This document shows, one piece after another, positions 22,999 through 33,571 of a stretch of DNA of 43,935 nucleotides. The translations under genes and the position numbers were made by a program. Position 1 is the first letter of the stretch. The number at the start of each line of letters is the position of its first letter. This stretch comes from Thiodiazotropha sp050305635. Its GTDB lineage: Bacteria > Pseudomonadota > Gammaproteobacteria > Chromatiales > Chromatiaceae. The stretch is taken from contig JBNLFS010000072.1 of assembly GCA_050305635.1 (NCBI GenBank), forward strand, positions 1 through 43,935, in the 5' to 3' direction. The notes under the pieces were generated by a model. That model saw only the letters and a list, made by a program, of their open reading frames with translations, was not told where the DNA came from and did no database searches.

Positions 22999-23194
22999 AA
23001 CGACCCTCCCGAACTCCGGGGCTGGCTGTTCGAGCGCAGCAAATTCCAGCCACGCTGCAGGGGTCTCTCCTCTCGGGCCGTGTTCGTATTGCGCGTTGCA
23101 GGATGCGCCCATGCACAAAGACGACAGGGAGTGATTGTGCCTGACTGCGCAAAGGCGGGCTCGAGGCCTGCCAATGAGCCAAGGAATCCTCGCT

Positions 23195-25054
23195 TCAACT
23201 CACAACTCTAAGCCGATCCCGCAAACCGCTCATTCGCTGCATCGGTCGACCGATCGCCGTTCTCAATACGGCCTCCGGACCCACCAGGGAAAAGCGGGAT
23301 TTCGCCCGGGTGATTGCGGTATAGATCAACTCCCGGCAGAGCACCGGGCTGTCCCGGTCCGGCAGGGTGAGGAGCACATGATCGTATTCCGAACCCTGGC
23401 TCTTATGTACCGTCAGGGCATACACGGTTTCGCAATGGGGCAGGCGTGACGGATTGACCCAGCGCAGGGTCTGATCGGCGCCGTAGAAGGCCACGCTCAA
23501 AACATCCGCCTGGTCCGGATGAGGCAGCACCAGTCCGGTCTCGCCGTTGTACAGATTGAGCTGATAGTCGTTGCGGGTGATCATAATCGGGCGACCCGGA
23601 TACCATATCGAGTGAGCCGGTATCCGCCCTGCCTCGCTGAGCCGCCGGGTGATCATGCGGTTGAGTGACACAACACCGCCGGGACCATCCCGCAGGGCGC
23701 ACAACACACGAAACTCGTGCAGTTTTCGGAACAGTTGCGGGACCGGTGTGTTCGATTCGATCATGTCCGCTAATTCACTGAAGTGTTCCAGCGCCTGCTC
23801 AATGGCCCGGGACGACCCGGAGAGCCAGGCCAGGCCGCCGGTCCCGTCCGCCTGGCTCAGCTGCCGGCAGGCATCATCCTTGTCCCCCCGATTGACCGCC
23901 TGCGACAGTTGGCCAATGGCGCTGGCATCGCTGAATCGATAACTCTTGCGCAGCACCATCACGTGGTTGCTAAGACGGTTGTCCGATTGAGCGGTCGGCA
24001 CAATCGGCTGCCCGGTGACCGCTTCGAGTTCCCGGGCAAACTCGCCCTGCGGTCCTTCGCAGCCTTCGCACAGGTCGCCGAGCACGGCCCCCGCCTCCAC
24101 CGACGCCAACTGGTGATGATCGCCGAGTAGGATCAGGCGCGCGTGCTCCGGCAAGGCCTCCATCAATTTCGCCATCAGCGCCACGTCAACCATGGAGGCC
24201 TCATCGAGAATCAGCAGATCCAGCGGCAAGGGGCGTCGCCGGTGATGGCGAAATCCGGTCCCCTGGGACGTCACCCCCAGTAGACGATGCAGGGTGGAAG
24301 CGCTTTCCGGCAGGCTATCGATCTGTGTCCGGTTGAGCGGTAGGCGGGACCTGGCAAGCCCGATGGACTGCTGCAGACGGGCCGCCGCCATTCCGGTCGG
24401 AGCCGCCAGGGCAATCCGCAGATGCTCGCCCCCGGGCTGCTGCCTGAGTAGTGCCAACAGTCGCACTACGGTGGTGGTCTTGCCGGTGCCCGGACCTCCC
24501 GAGATGACCGTAAAGGGGTGCAGGACTGCGCTTGCAGCGGCCAGCTTCTGCCCATCCGGAGTCTCCCCGGATGCCGGGGGAAACAGCGTATCCAGATCGG
24601 CTTTGAGCTGCTGTCGATCCAGCGGCCCGGAAGGTTGCCGGACTCGCTTGAGCAGCGCCTCACCCAGCTGTTGTTCATAGCGCCAGTAGCGGTGCAGGTA
24701 GAGCCGGTTTTGAGGTTCCAGGATCAACGGCTGCGGGTCGCCCGGACGGCCCACCACCCCGCTGGCAAGCAATGTCTCTCTCCAAGCTTCCAGGGATGGG
24801 GTATGAAACGGCCGCTCCCCGGGGGTCTCGAGTGCCTGGTCGGCCATCCCCGCCAGATCGAGACACAGGTGTCCCTCCCGGGTCGCCTGGCTGGTCAGGG
24901 CGACGGCCAGGGCAAGCTCGAAGTCCGGGCTGACGGCTTCCCCCATAAGGAAATTCGCCAGGTAGAGATCCAGCGCATTGAAGTCCGCGCAGGCGCGCAA
25001 CCGTGCCGCCAGATCCGGGTTCAATGGCAGCAGGCCGGAGTGGTCCCGGGTCAT
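23195..25054 (-). CDS. recD: Exonuclease V subunit RecD
   Basis: The 619-residue SF1 helicase has Walker A GGPGTGKT (186-193), Walker B LLILDEASMVDV, and the late motif ALTVHKSQGSEYDHVLL. RecD is the fast 5'-to-3' motor of RecBCD, which processes double-strand breaks and regulates Chi recognition. Length matches E. coli RecD (608). The start ATG overlaps the recB stop (ATGA), so translation is coupled. It is the last gene of recC-recB-recD. Confidence 0.96.
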   Translation of the reverse strand: MTRDHSGLLPLNPDLAARLRACADFNALDLYLANFLMGEAVSPDFELALAVALTSQATREGHLCLDLAGMADQALETPGERPFHTPSLEAWRETLLASGVVGRPGDPQPLILEPQNRLYLHRYWRYEQQLGEALLKRVRQPSGPLDRQQLKADLDTLFPPASGETPDGQKLAAASAVLHPFTVISGGPGTGKTTTVVRLLALLRQQPGGEHLRIALAAPTGMAAARLQQSIGLARSRLPLNRTQIDSLPESASTLHRLLGVTSQGTGFRHHRRRPLPLDLLILDEASMVDVALMAKLMEALPEHARLILLGDHHQLASVEAGAVLGDLCEGCEGPQGEFARELEAVTGQPIVPTAQSDNRLSNHVMVLRKSYRFSDASAIGQLSQAVNRGDKDDACRQLSQADGTGGLAWLSGSSRAIEQALEHFSELADMIESNTPVPQLFRKLHEFRVLCALRDGPGGVVSLNRMITRRLSEAGRIPAHSIWYPGRPIMITRNDYQLNLYNGETGLVLPHPDQADVLSVAFYGADQTLRWVNPSRLPHCETVYALTVHKSQGSEYDHVLLTLPDRDSPVLCRELIYTAITRAKSRFSLVGPEAVLRTAIGRPMQRMSGLRDRLRVVS

Positions 25055-28000
25055 GACAGGTCCCCTTCGACCATCCGGTCCAGTGCTTCGATAAACCCCC
25101 GGGCGGGGCGTTCGGAGACGATACCGAGAGGTTGCCGGTTGCCGGGATGCATACCCCTGAGGAACAAATAGAACACCCCTCCGAAATGCCGATCGTAGTC
25201 ATAGCCGGGCAATCGCCATTTGAGATAGCGATGCAGCGCAAGGGTGTACAGCACGTACTGCAGGGTATAGTGGTGATCGACCATGGCCCGGGCCAAGGCC
25301 TGAGGGTGATAATCCTGCGCGTCCATGCCGAGCCAGTTCGATTTGTAGTCCGCCAGATAGAAGCGCCCCTGGTACTCGAAGATCAGATCGATAAAGCCTT
25401 TGACATAACCATCGATGCTGCTGGACCGGGTTCGCGCCAGCCCCTCGAGCAGAGCCGGCGTCTCGCTGAACCGGTGCTGTTCGGCCAGAGCGCGAATCCG
25501 ATGCGGCTGGAAGGCGCGTACCGGAAAATGGAAACCCATCTCGTTGCGCCGCCGCGTATTGTCGATATCCCGCAGTTTCATGCCCTGTTCGTTAAGCGGT
25601 GTCAGAAGTATCTGCTCAATCCAGCATGCAACCACCGCTGACCAACGGGTATCGATGCCGTGCAGCGCGAGCTGTTCATCCACCTGCCGAGTCAACCGGG
25701 CCTGGTCCTCGTGGCTGAAATCAAGGTTCTCGAGAATCGCATGCAGGCAGCTGCCGGGGACGGATCCTCGGGGGAAACCGTGCGCATCCCAGCGTTCTTC
25801 CGACGCGCTCGGAGGTTCGGAATCCTCGGTTTGCTGATCATGGTCCGGCAGGTCTTCCGAGAGTCCCGCGATCAATGAGGAGAAGCTGACCACCTGTCGG
25901 AAGGGCCAACTGGTGAAACGGGCCTTGCGGGCCTGAGCCAATGGCTGAGGCATCGCCCAGGACGGCTGGACCTGTCCCGATTCTGAGGGCATGGCACACC
26001 AGCTGATGGCGCCTCCGGAAGTATTGCACAACTGCTCCAGCCGGGCGCGATCCTCCTCGGGCTTCAGCGCCTTGACCTGTTGGACCCACATATCCAACCC
26101 TTCGCCCTCCCGGACATCCTCACCGGGGTGTATCAGCCGGCAGAGTGCGGACAGATTGTTTCTTTTCACCAATCCCCAGGGAAGATAGCACCGGTAGCGG
26201 GCGCGGGTCAGTCCCACATAGAGCAGCCTCAGACTTTCCGCCAGATCCTCCCCCTGGCGATGAACCAGGTTGCTCGGTGTCATTGCGGTGCCCAGGTCCA
26301 GCACGGGGGCATCCCGGTCATTCGGATCATGGAACAGGAAGGGTGTCTCATGACTGCGGATCGCGGCGTCATCCCACAGAAAGGGACAGAACACGATCGG
26401 GTACTCCAACCCCTTGCTGTGATGCAGGGTCTCGATACGCACCCAATGGCCGTCACTCTCGAGACGCAACAGATGCTCTTCTGAACTATCCCCGCTCAAC
26501 CGCTGGCGGCGATACCAGGCCAGCAGGCCTTCCATCCCGGGCTGTTGCGTGCTGTCCTGTTGCTGACAGAGTTCGACCAGGTGATACAGATTGGTCAAGC
26601 GACGTTCTCCGTCGGCATAGGTGAGCAGCCGACTTTCTATCCCGAAACGCTGCATCAGGGCCCGGAACATGACAATGAAACCGTGGTTGGACCAGAGCTG
26701 ATGATGTTCGAAAAACTGCTGGATGATCCTGCCCTGGGCAGACTCATCCGTAGTCAGCGCATCGATGGCTTCCCCGTTCCAGCCCAACAGTGAAGTGGCC
26801 AGAGCGGTGCGCACCAGGCTTTCACGGTGCGGTTCCCGTATCGCCAGCAGCACCCGCTCCAGGGCCTCCGCTTCCGGGGTGTCATAGACACTGCACTGGG
26901 AACTGCTGACACTGAAAACCCCGCGCTCGCGCAATGCCCGGGCCATCAGATCGCCCTGTCGGTGGGTACGCACCAGCACCGCGATATCGCTGCCTCGGAT
27001 CGGTCGCTGTCCAATCCGCACCGAGGGAGCGGATGCGCCGGACAGCAGCTTTACGATCTCCCCCGCCGAGGCGTCCGCCACCGCCTGACGCAGATCGATG
27101 ATCGAGCCCCGGGCGGTAGGGTCGAGGTGCCAGATCCGCAATGCCGCGCCGTCCAGGCCGGTGGCCTGGGGATTGGCGGCGCTCCCCTTGGGGGGAGGCG
27201 TGACCGGAAAGAACGGAATACGCGCATCGAAAAAAGGACTGCGTGAGAATTCAAACAGGGTATTGACGGCGTGGATCATTGCCGGGGTGGAACGCCAGTT
27301 GATATCCAGGGAGTGATGACGGGTCGCGGAGTGTTCCCGGGCGCGCAGGTAAGTATGGATATCCGCTCCGCGAAAACTGTAGATCGCCTGCTTGGGATCG
27401 CCGACCAGAAACAGCGCCACGGGGTCGTCGCCGTAGATAGCCTGAATGATCTCGTATTGCACGGGGTCGGTGTCCTGGAATTCGTCCACCAGGGCAACCG
27501 GGTAGCGTTTGCGCAGCAGGTGACCCAGGGCAGTCCCGGTCTCCTTTCGCAGGGCTTCGGAGAGTTGCAGTAACAGGTCATCGTAGGACCATTCTCCGGC
27601 CTGCTGTTGACGTTTCGGCAATTCGACCCGCAGATACTCATACGCCCGTTTCAGGAGATCGGAACGGGCACCGTTCAAGGCCTCCTGACAGGCCTGTTTC
27701 AGACTGAGCAACACCTCCATCGCACTGAAAAGCGGATGTTCAGGAGGCGCCATTCCGGGCTTCACCGCAGTTCTGATCCTTGTGTCGGTAAAGCGGTCTA
27801 CGCTGTCGGAGGGCGCCTCGCAGGGCTGCGAAATCAACAGCCGATCCATATCCGCGCACCAGTTGGCAAGATATCGCTTTTGATATTTGCGGCCATCCAG
27901 AACCCGGTTGTCGCCGAGCATGGCCTCGATCAAAGCCCGATCCCGGGTCCACAGGCTGAGCAGCTCTGCCTGTTTATCCTCGATCTGTTGCTTGAGTGTC

Positions 28001-28608
28001 TCGAATGAGTCGGGCCACGACTGCGCCTGGACCTTAAGATAGGGCTTGCCCAGGGCCGGCCTGAGTAATTGCAGCAGGACATCGGGACTTGAAAGTGTGC
28101 CTAGCAGGGATTGGAGCAGATCAGCCGGCAGCCCGTTGATGGTAAGACGCCAGAAATCGTCCATCACCTGCCGCTGCCGTTCACCCGGATCCGGTACCAA
28201 TTCGGTACGAAACGCCTGGCCGGATTCAAAGGCATAGTCGCTCAGGGCCCGCTGGCAAAATCCATGAATGGTATGAATAGCGGCCTGATCGAAGTTGGCC
28301 AGGGCCAGGTCGAGCCGACGGCGGATCGCCTCGGAGTCCCGGTGTCGGTTGAGTTGATCCCGCAGCAGCGGATCGTCGGTCTCCCCGCTTTCGAACACCT
28401 GACGGGCGGCTAAAAGACGCTGGCGAATGCGGGTCTTCAACTCCGCGGTCGCCGCATTGGTGTAGGTCATCACCAGAATCGATTCCGGTCCCAAACCCTG
28501 TTCCAGTAACAGGCGCAGATAGATGCTGGTCAGGGCATAGGTCTTGCCGGTACCGGCGCTGGCCTCGACCAGGTTGAGGCCTTCGAGAGGAATGGCTTCG
28601 ATCTTCAT
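25051..28608 (-). CDS. recB: Exonuclease V subunit RecB
   Basis: The ATG at 28606-28608 overlaps the recC stop and gives 1185 residues; an in-frame GTG four codons upstream is inside recC and less likely. The N-terminal UvrD-type helicase has Walker A ASAGTGKT (16-23) and VDEFQDTDPVQYEI. The C-terminal nuclease domain carries GFIDLIFEYQGRFYLADYKSN (about 1071-1091), with the metal-binding Asp and the DYK triad. RecB supplies the 3'-to-5' motor and the only nuclease of the complex. Confidence 0.97.
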   Translation of the reverse strand: MKIEAIPLEGLNLVEASAGTGKTYALTSIYLRLLLEQGLGPESILVMTYTNAATAELKTRIRQRLLAARQVFESGETDDPLLRDQLNRHRDSEAIRRRLDLALANFDQAAIHTIHGFCQRALSDYAFESGQAFRTELVPDPGERQRQVMDDFWRLTINGLPADLLQSLLGTLSSPDVLLQLLRPALGKPYLKVQAQSWPDSFETLKQQIEDKQAELLSLWTRDRALIEAMLGDNRVLDGRKYQKRYLANWCADMDRLLISQPCEAPSDSVDRFTDTRIRTAVKPGMAPPEHPLFSAMEVLLSLKQACQEALNGARSDLLKRAYEYLRVELPKRQQQAGEWSYDDLLLQLSEALRKETGTALGHLLRKRYPVALVDEFQDTDPVQYEIIQAIYGDDPVALFLVGDPKQAIYSFRGADIHTYLRAREHSATRHHSLDINWRSTPAMIHAVNTLFEFSRSPFFDARIPFFPVTPPPKGSAANPQATGLDGAALRIWHLDPTARGSIIDLRQAVADASAGEIVKLLSGASAPSVRIGQRPIRGSDIAVLVRTHRQGDLMARALRERGVFSVSSSQCSVYDTPEAEALERVLLAIREPHRESLVRTALATSLLGWNGEAIDALTTDESAQGRIIQQFFEHHQLWSNHGFIVMFRALMQRFGIESRLLTYADGERRLTNLYHLVELCQQQDSTQQPGMEGLLAWYRRQRLSGDSSEEHLLRLESDGHWVRIETLHHSKGLEYPIVFCPFLWDDAAIRSHETPFLFHDPNDRDAPVLDLGTAMTPSNLVHRQGEDLAESLRLLYVGLTRARYRCYLPWGLVKRNNLSALCRLIHPGEDVREGEGLDMWVQQVKALKPEEDRARLEQLCNTSGGAISWCAMPSESGQVQPSWAMPQPLAQARKARFTSWPFRQVVSFSSLIAGLSEDLPDHDQQTEDSEPPSASEERWDAHGFPRGSVPGSCLHAILENLDFSHEDQARLTRQVDEQLALHGIDTRWSAVVACWIEQILLTPLNEQGMKLRDIDNTRRRNEMGFHFPVRAFQPHRIRALAEQHRFSETPALLEGLARTRSSSIDGYVKGFIDLIFEYQGRFYLADYKSNWLGMDAQDYHPQALARAMVDHHYTLQYVLYTLALHRYLKWRLPGYDYDRHFGGVFYLFLRGMHPGNRQPLGIVSERPARGFIEALDRMVEGDLS

Positions 28609-31600
28609 GATCCCTCCCACTCCAGGTGTGCGAGCAGTGGTCGCATGACCCGATCACTGATTTCCATGAAAGCCGGGTCCAGCGTGGGACGTTGAGGATA
28701 CAGCAGATGCATGTAGGGCTTGTCCACATCCCCCGGTTGGTGGTCGTTGCCGAACCAACTGTCGTGGGCCGCCTTGAGCGCCTTATCCTCGTCACCGGAA
28801 TCCCGTTGCTCGGCATACGCCAGGGCACTGCGGGGAGAAAACTGGGTCGGCGCCCTGAGTCCCTGCCGGTAGAGATCGAGTAACGCCTCGAGGATCTCCC
28901 TAGGGTGTTGAACCGGATTGAAGCGGCCGCTGTCCAGCGGACTGAGCAACAGGGTTTGGGGGGTGATGCCCGGGGGGGCGATGGCGTTCAACAGCAGATG
29001 GCGTATCCAGTGCCCAAGCAGGTGGAAGGCACGGAATCTACCGGTGGTGTATGCCAGCAGCCCGGACCGGCAGATGCGCTCGATCTGACCCTGCAATACC
29101 CAGTCCCCCAGTTGCAACCGGACAGCCAGTGGTGCGTCCTGGGCCTCCGTGAGCAGGGGTCTCACCCGCTCCGCCAGAGTCTCGGCATCGTTCAGGATTA
29201 CCTGGGCACGCAGTCTTCCCACATCCCCAAAGGGCAGCCAACCGCGTGCTTCGTAGCGGGCTATGAGATCCGTCCCACTCTGTCCTTCCAACATTGCGTC
29301 AACCCAAACATCGCCCCAGTTCACATTCTGAAATGGCTCGAGTTCGAAGTTTTCCCGAGCCTCTGGAATCCATACCAGGGATTCCAGAGACATACCGAGA
29401 CGCTGTTGGATGAAGCTGCGTTGCGGATTCTCGAAATAGGCAATAAAACGATCAAGTTCCACAACCGGTTCGGTATCAACTTCTGGCAGGACACGCGATA
29501 CCAGTGAAGACTCTCGGTTCTGCCCGTATCCCAGATTCGTTGCTGCTTCACGCATGTGCGGGTCGTAACTGAACCGTTTCGAATCGTTCTGGAAATAGGC
29601 ACGGGAAAAGGGTTGCAGGGGATGCGCGCAGGTGATGGCTTCCAACCCGGATTCACCCAGCATCCGTTGCAGGCATTCCCGCAACTCATCGACCACCACC
29701 GAGGGCGGTTTGACGCTGTTGTCCCGCTGGTCGAAACCCTGGTAGATGATCAACAAACGCTCCCGCACCGACATCAGCGTTTCCAGAAACAGATACCGAT
29801 CATCCACCCGACGGGATCGGTCGCCGAAACGGAATTCCTCCCCCATCAGATCGAATCCCAGGGTTTCGTTACCCCGGGGAAAGACCCCGTCGTTCAATCC
29901 GATCAAGGCCACCACGCGAAACGGCAGGCTGCGCATCGGCGCCAGTGCGCACAGGTTGATCCCACCGCCCAAAAACCCCCGGATCTGAGACTGATCGAAC
30001 AGTTCAGCCAAGCGTTGTCGGATCACCGGGAGCGAAAGCGGCGCCTCGAAACCGGCTAGTGTCATCTCATCGGACAGCTGGCGGATCGCATCACGAATCG
30101 GCGACAGGGACTGCTGGGTCTCCTCGTCAGAGGCAAAACAATCCTGCAGTATGGCCGTCAGCAGACCACTCCAGCCCGAGGGGCTCCTCGCCTCACCCAG
30201 GGTTCGCTCCAAACCGAACAGGGTATCGCAGAACGACAGCAGGCCGTTCAGGCAGGCCAGGTTAGATCCCTCCACCGCATCCAGCGGATAGATACCCTGC
30301 CACAGGGACTCGGAATCCCCAGGCATCATATAACCCAGCAGCAGCTGCCGGATTCCCGACTGCCAGGTGTTGTGCTCATCGGCAGGCAGGCCCTGGTCCG
30401 CCTTGTCGCGGCCATCCCGTCCCCAACGGATTGCCGCCGTTTTCAACCAGGGCTGCAGCAGCGACAGACCGCTTTCATCCAGGTTGAAGCGTGTACGGAT
30501 CGCGGGTATTTCCAGCAGACCTAAAAACTCATCCACACCGTAGCGGGACTCCGGCAGCGCGAGGAGTTCAAGAAACGCAGCCGCCAGGGGACTGCTCTGT
30601 CCAAGCCGCATATCACTGATTCGAAACGGGATATGGGGACGACCACCCGGCGCGCCGAACACCGCTTCCATCAAGGGTGCATAACGGTCGATATCCGGAG
30701 TCATGACGAGAATCTCATCCGGTCTGAGATCCGCCACATGGTCGAGGGCATCGAGTAGCAGATCGTAGAGCACTTCCACTTCCCGCATTGGGCTGTGACA
30801 CAGATGCAGGCTGATCGAGGCATCCGCCTTCCCCCCCGATTGCGGCAGTTCCAGGTTGACGATCTGGTGCTGCAGGCGCTGCAGCAGGGAATCCTCGGAG
30901 CCGGATTCAAACAACTCCTCCCCCCCCGGATTCATCTCGTTGATCGCGGCAAAGAAGTCGCGCCCCTGACGTCCCAGTGTCGCCAGCAGCGGATGTCCCA
31001 GATCCAGGTAAAGGGCCTCGCTCCCCCCCTTCAGAGCGCACCGGGCCTGCTCGGATTCACTCAGGATATCCGCCCAGTGCAGGGCGCAGGGGTTAAGCAG
31101 AAACAGGTGCACCTCAGTCCATTCGGACAACTGACGAAGAATCTCCAGATACCCCGGAGACAGGGTGGGTACGCCGAAGATACACACCCTTTCCGGTAAA
31201 TCGCCGGGCGGCTCATCCGCTTGCGCCAATGCCAGGCACTGTTGCTGCAGAGACACCCAATGCACCGGTACATCTTCGAACAGCTCACGCCAGAGCGCCG
31301 CCTGCCAGTGATCACCCGGTTGTACCGAACGCCCCTCCTGCCAGGCGAGAATCCAGTCCGGCCGGTACAGCAGATAGCGGTCGAAGAGTTTCGCCAGCTG
31401 TTGCGCCAACTGAAACCCCTGCCCCTCCCCGTTTCCGGCCAGGTAGTCGGCCAGTTCGCGATACACGGGCTGTTGCAGCAGCTGCGGCAACTTGGCGTGG
31501 ATTCGCCAGGCCAGTATGTCAGGCCGGTATCGATCCTGATCCGCAGCATCCGCCAGTGAATTGTGAAACAACTGCCAGACGAACGCCGCAGGTTGGGGGA

Positions 31601-31781
31601 ATTCCAGGTTGGCGCAGATCCCCAGCCGGTCGGCAATCTGCAGGGACAGCCAGCGGGCCATGCCGGGGTGCTGCACTACCACGGATTCCGCCTGCAGGGG
31701 ATTGCCCAGGGGCTCGCTCAACAGATCGGTCAGCCGATGCGCCAGGATTTCAAGTCGATTGGATTGGTAGAGCCATAACAT
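28605..31781 (-). CDS. recC: Exonuclease V subunit RecC
   Basis: The ATG at 31779-31781 gives 1058 residues beginning MLWLYQSNRLEILAHRL, which matches the RecC N-terminus (LYxSNRLExL). The open frame extends 35 codons further but that part looks unlike RecC. Family features are VVQHPGMARWLSLQIA, an inactive helicase fold lacking Walker residues, and FRVVALIGLNDGVFPR. RecC scans for Chi and splits the strands. The ribosome site is weak. It heads the recCBD operon; recC preceding recB is the standard gammaproteobacterial order, though ptrA, normally between them in E. coli, is absent. Confidence 0.95.
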   Translation of the reverse strand: MLWLYQSNRLEILAHRLTDLLSEPLGNPLQAESVVVQHPGMARWLSLQIADRLGICANLEFPQPAAFVWQLFHNSLADAADQDRYRPDILAWRIHAKLPQLLQQPVYRELADYLAGNGEGQGFQLAQQLAKLFDRYLLYRPDWILAWQEGRSVQPGDHWQAALWRELFEDVPVHWVSLQQQCLALAQADEPPGDLPERVCIFGVPTLSPGYLEILRQLSEWTEVHLFLLNPCALHWADILSESEQARCALKGGSEALYLDLGHPLLATLGRQGRDFFAAINEMNPGGEELFESGSEDSLLQRLQHQIVNLELPQSGGKADASISLHLCHSPMREVEVLYDLLLDALDHVADLRPDEILVMTPDIDRYAPLMEAVFGAPGGRPHIPFRISDMRLGQSSPLAAAFLELLALPESRYGVDEFLGLLEIPAIRTRFNLDESGLSLLQPWLKTAAIRWGRDGRDKADQGLPADEHNTWQSGIRQLLLGYMMPGDSESLWQGIYPLDAVEGSNLACLNGLLSFCDTLFGLERTLGEARSPSGWSGLLTAILQDCFASDEETQQSLSPIRDAIRQLSDEMTLAGFEAPLSLPVIRQRLAELFDQSQIRGFLGGGINLCALAPMRSLPFRVVALIGLNDGVFPRGNETLGFDLMGEEFRFGDRSRRVDDRYLFLETLMSVRERLLIIYQGFDQRDNSVKPPSVVVDELRECLQRMLGESGLEAITCAHPLQPFSRAYFQNDSKRFSYDPHMREAATNLGYGQNRESSLVSRVLPEVDTEPVVELDRFIAYFENPQRSFIQQRLGMSLESLVWIPEARENFELEPFQNVNWGDVWVDAMLEGQSGTDLIARYEARGWLPFGDVGRLRAQVILNDAETLAERVRPLLTEAQDAPLAVRLQLGDWVLQGQIERICRSGLLAYTTGRFRAFHLLGHWIRHLLLNAIAPPGITPQTLLLSPLDSGRFNPVQHPREILEALLDLYRQGLRAPTQFSPRSALAYAEQRDSGDEDKALKAAHDSWFGNDHQPGDVDKPYMHLLYPQRPTLDPAFMEISDRVMRPLLAHLEWEGS

Positions 31782-31870
31782 GGCCGTCGATTCTACCCTG
31801 GATGCGCCTAAACAGGTGCCTAGTGTAGTGTCCCATACTGCTGCATGACACCAGAGTGCCTGAGGGGAAG

Positions 31871-31973
31871 CCCCCAAATACCCCAATCCTGCCTTGCAGT
31901 TATTGACAAGGGCGCGCTATTGCCTGCGTTCTGTGCCCCGAAAGAAATGCCCTTGCCTTGGGAAATTTGGGGG
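31871..31973. repeat. Long-loop inverted repeat upstream of recC
   Basis: CCCCCAAAT at 31871-31879 and ATTTGGGGG at 31965-31973 form a 9-base perfect inverted repeat with an 85-base interior, in the roughly 250-base gap between recC and the HDOD gene. The interior contains TTGACA near 31907. The arrangement could be a small non-autonomous element or a structured RNA; no target-site duplication was noticed. Confidence 0.4.
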
Positions 31974-32034
31974 TTTCTGATTTTCTACTGCAGTATACGT
32001 CCCTGTTCGGCCCGACCTGGCAGTGCGTTCCGTG

Positions 32035-32913
32035 TCAGGACTGGTTGGGTTGATTGTGACGGGTTCGCAGCTTCGGCGTCAGCACCACGTCCATGATTTC
32101 AAAGACCTTATCATGCATCGTCTCAAGCAGACCCTCAAGACGTGCAGGATCCAGGCGTGTGGTTTCCCAGGCAAAATCCTCGATGCGCTCGCCGATGCGG
32201 TCTCGTTCCATGCCCCGCATTTCAGACTCCGCAAGGGAAGATGCGATATGCAGCAGCGAGGCTTCGAGGGGATACTTCTTGGACAGGGACGGCTTGTGAT
32301 GATGGGCCACCACATCCACAATGCTTTCCGGCAGCTTCCACTGCTGCAACAGCGCTTCGCCGACCTGGGCATGGTCGAATCCCAGAATTTCGCGTTCCGC
32401 CTCGATGAGCAGACTGTTGTCCTCGCCCGCAATCAGCAGGATGTCACGGGCCCGCTCCGGCAGTTTGAGATAGATGGCCAGGCGGCCTATGTCATGCAGC
32501 ACACCCATGACAAACAGGCGTTCACTATGCAGCACATGACACTGTTTGGCGAGTTCCGCAGCCATCACCCCGGTGGAGATGGAATAGCGCCAGTACTCCG
32601 CCATATCCACCAGGTCTCCCGGTATACCGGTAAAGACCCGGGCCGCGGTGGTTGCCATGACCAGATTGCGCACTTCTCCTGTGCCGACCACGGTGATTGC
32701 CCGGGAGATGGTATCCACCGGTGATTTCAGACTGAAGAAGGCGCTGTTGACCAGACGCAGGAGACGCGCGGACAGATCGGAATCCTGGGAGATCAGATCC
32801 CCAAGGGTCAGAGCGGAGTAGTTTGGGGCATCGATCAGGCGGTTGACTTTGACACACACATCCGGAAGTGAAACCAGATGTTCAATCTCTCGAACGAGTT
32901 GCTGCGGGGTCAT
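32035..32913 (-). CDS. HDOD domain protein
   Basis: The 292-residue protein is a single HDOD domain, a non-catalytic relative of HD phosphohydrolases. It begins PQQLVREIEHLVSLPDVCVKVN and includes VVGTGEVRNLVMATTA and VLHDIGRLAIYLKLPE (H140-D141). There is no receiver, GGDEF or EAL domain. Such proteins act in regulation of motility, stress or cyclic-nucleotide networks, often by scaffolding. AGAGG precedes the ATG by 8 bases. It is divergent from the 73-residue gene with about 260 bases between. Confidence 0.93.
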   Translation of the reverse strand: MTPQQLVREIEHLVSLPDVCVKVNRLIDAPNYSALTLGDLISQDSDLSARLLRLVNSAFFSLKSPVDTISRAITVVGTGEVRNLVMATTAARVFTGIPGDLVDMAEYWRYSISTGVMAAELAKQCHVLHSERLFVMGVLHDIGRLAIYLKLPERARDILLIAGEDNSLLIEAEREILGFDHAQVGEALLQQWKLPESIVDVVAHHHKPSLSKKYPLEASLLHIASSLAESEMRGMERDRIGERIEDFAWETTRLDPARLEGLLETMHDKVFEIMDVVLTPKLRTRHNQPNQS

Positions 32914-33173
32914 GCCTTTTACCTCTCAATAATCGCCTGTTATAAGGCAAAAAGCGATCCATGCCCTGATATCGCTGATTACGTTGATCCAAGCCACTGA
33001 CGCACAGAAACAGCAAGCACATGAAATACCCCATCTAATCTATTGAAACAAATAGATTTAAGGATATTCATTAGTGGCAGACTGGTTTATCATCCCGGTA
33101 ACTGTATATAGTAGCGACACCCACGCTGAAAGCTTGACAAAGGAAGCCGTTTCGCCGACCGGAGAATCATTTG

Positions 33174-33395
33174 ATGCCGTACTACATCTTCAAAATCAAT
33201 CCAGATCAAACCACCGAATATCTCGATGAAGCCGAGAAATACCAGGAGGCCCGGGGAAAGGTCAGAGATCTGCGGATCGCCCATACTGAAGACGATGGCA
33301 CGGTCTACCGGATGGTCTTCGCCAAGACTGTGGGTCAGGGCGAAACCCTGATCACCCCCGGTCATCGGGAAGAGCGAATCATTGGCGACGATTGA
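33174..33395 (+). CDS. Conserved-looking 73-residue protein, unknown
   Basis: The ATG at 33174 with GGAG at 33161-33164 gives 73 residues. An in-frame TTG one codon earlier is less likely. The protein is soluble and charged: MPYYIFKINPDQTTEYLDEAEKYQ, then KVRDLRIAHTEDDGTVYRMVFAKT and a C-terminal HREERIIGDD. The pattern of one helix between strands and even codon usage suggests a real small domain. It precedes the DUF1631 gene by 176 bases on the same strand. No function is proposed. Confidence 0.75.
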   Translation: MPYYIFKINPDQTTEYLDEAEKYQEARGKVRDLRIAHTEDDGTVYRMVFAKTVGQGETLITPGHREERIIGDD

Positions 33396-33571
33396 AGCAA
33401 CCCCCTGCAGATGGGCCGGTTTCAGACAGGGCAATAGATTATTCATCTAACTGCCTCTTCGTGCTAATCTTGTTTGAATAGGTCACAGACCAGATTCTGG
33501 CGTCCCGGGCGGGATAATCGCCCTGCCCTGACAATGAGACTGCCATAGAGCCATCGAAGGACCCATCACAC

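Noticed and set aside
23195..31781. recCBD read as part of a defence island
   Set aside because: RecBCD can limit phage, but no restriction, abortive-infection or CRISPR gene is adjacent, so it is the housekeeping repair complex.
31782..31886. 35-codon N-terminal extension of recC
   Set aside because: Its sequence does not resemble RecC; the ATG at 31779-31781 gives the conserved start.
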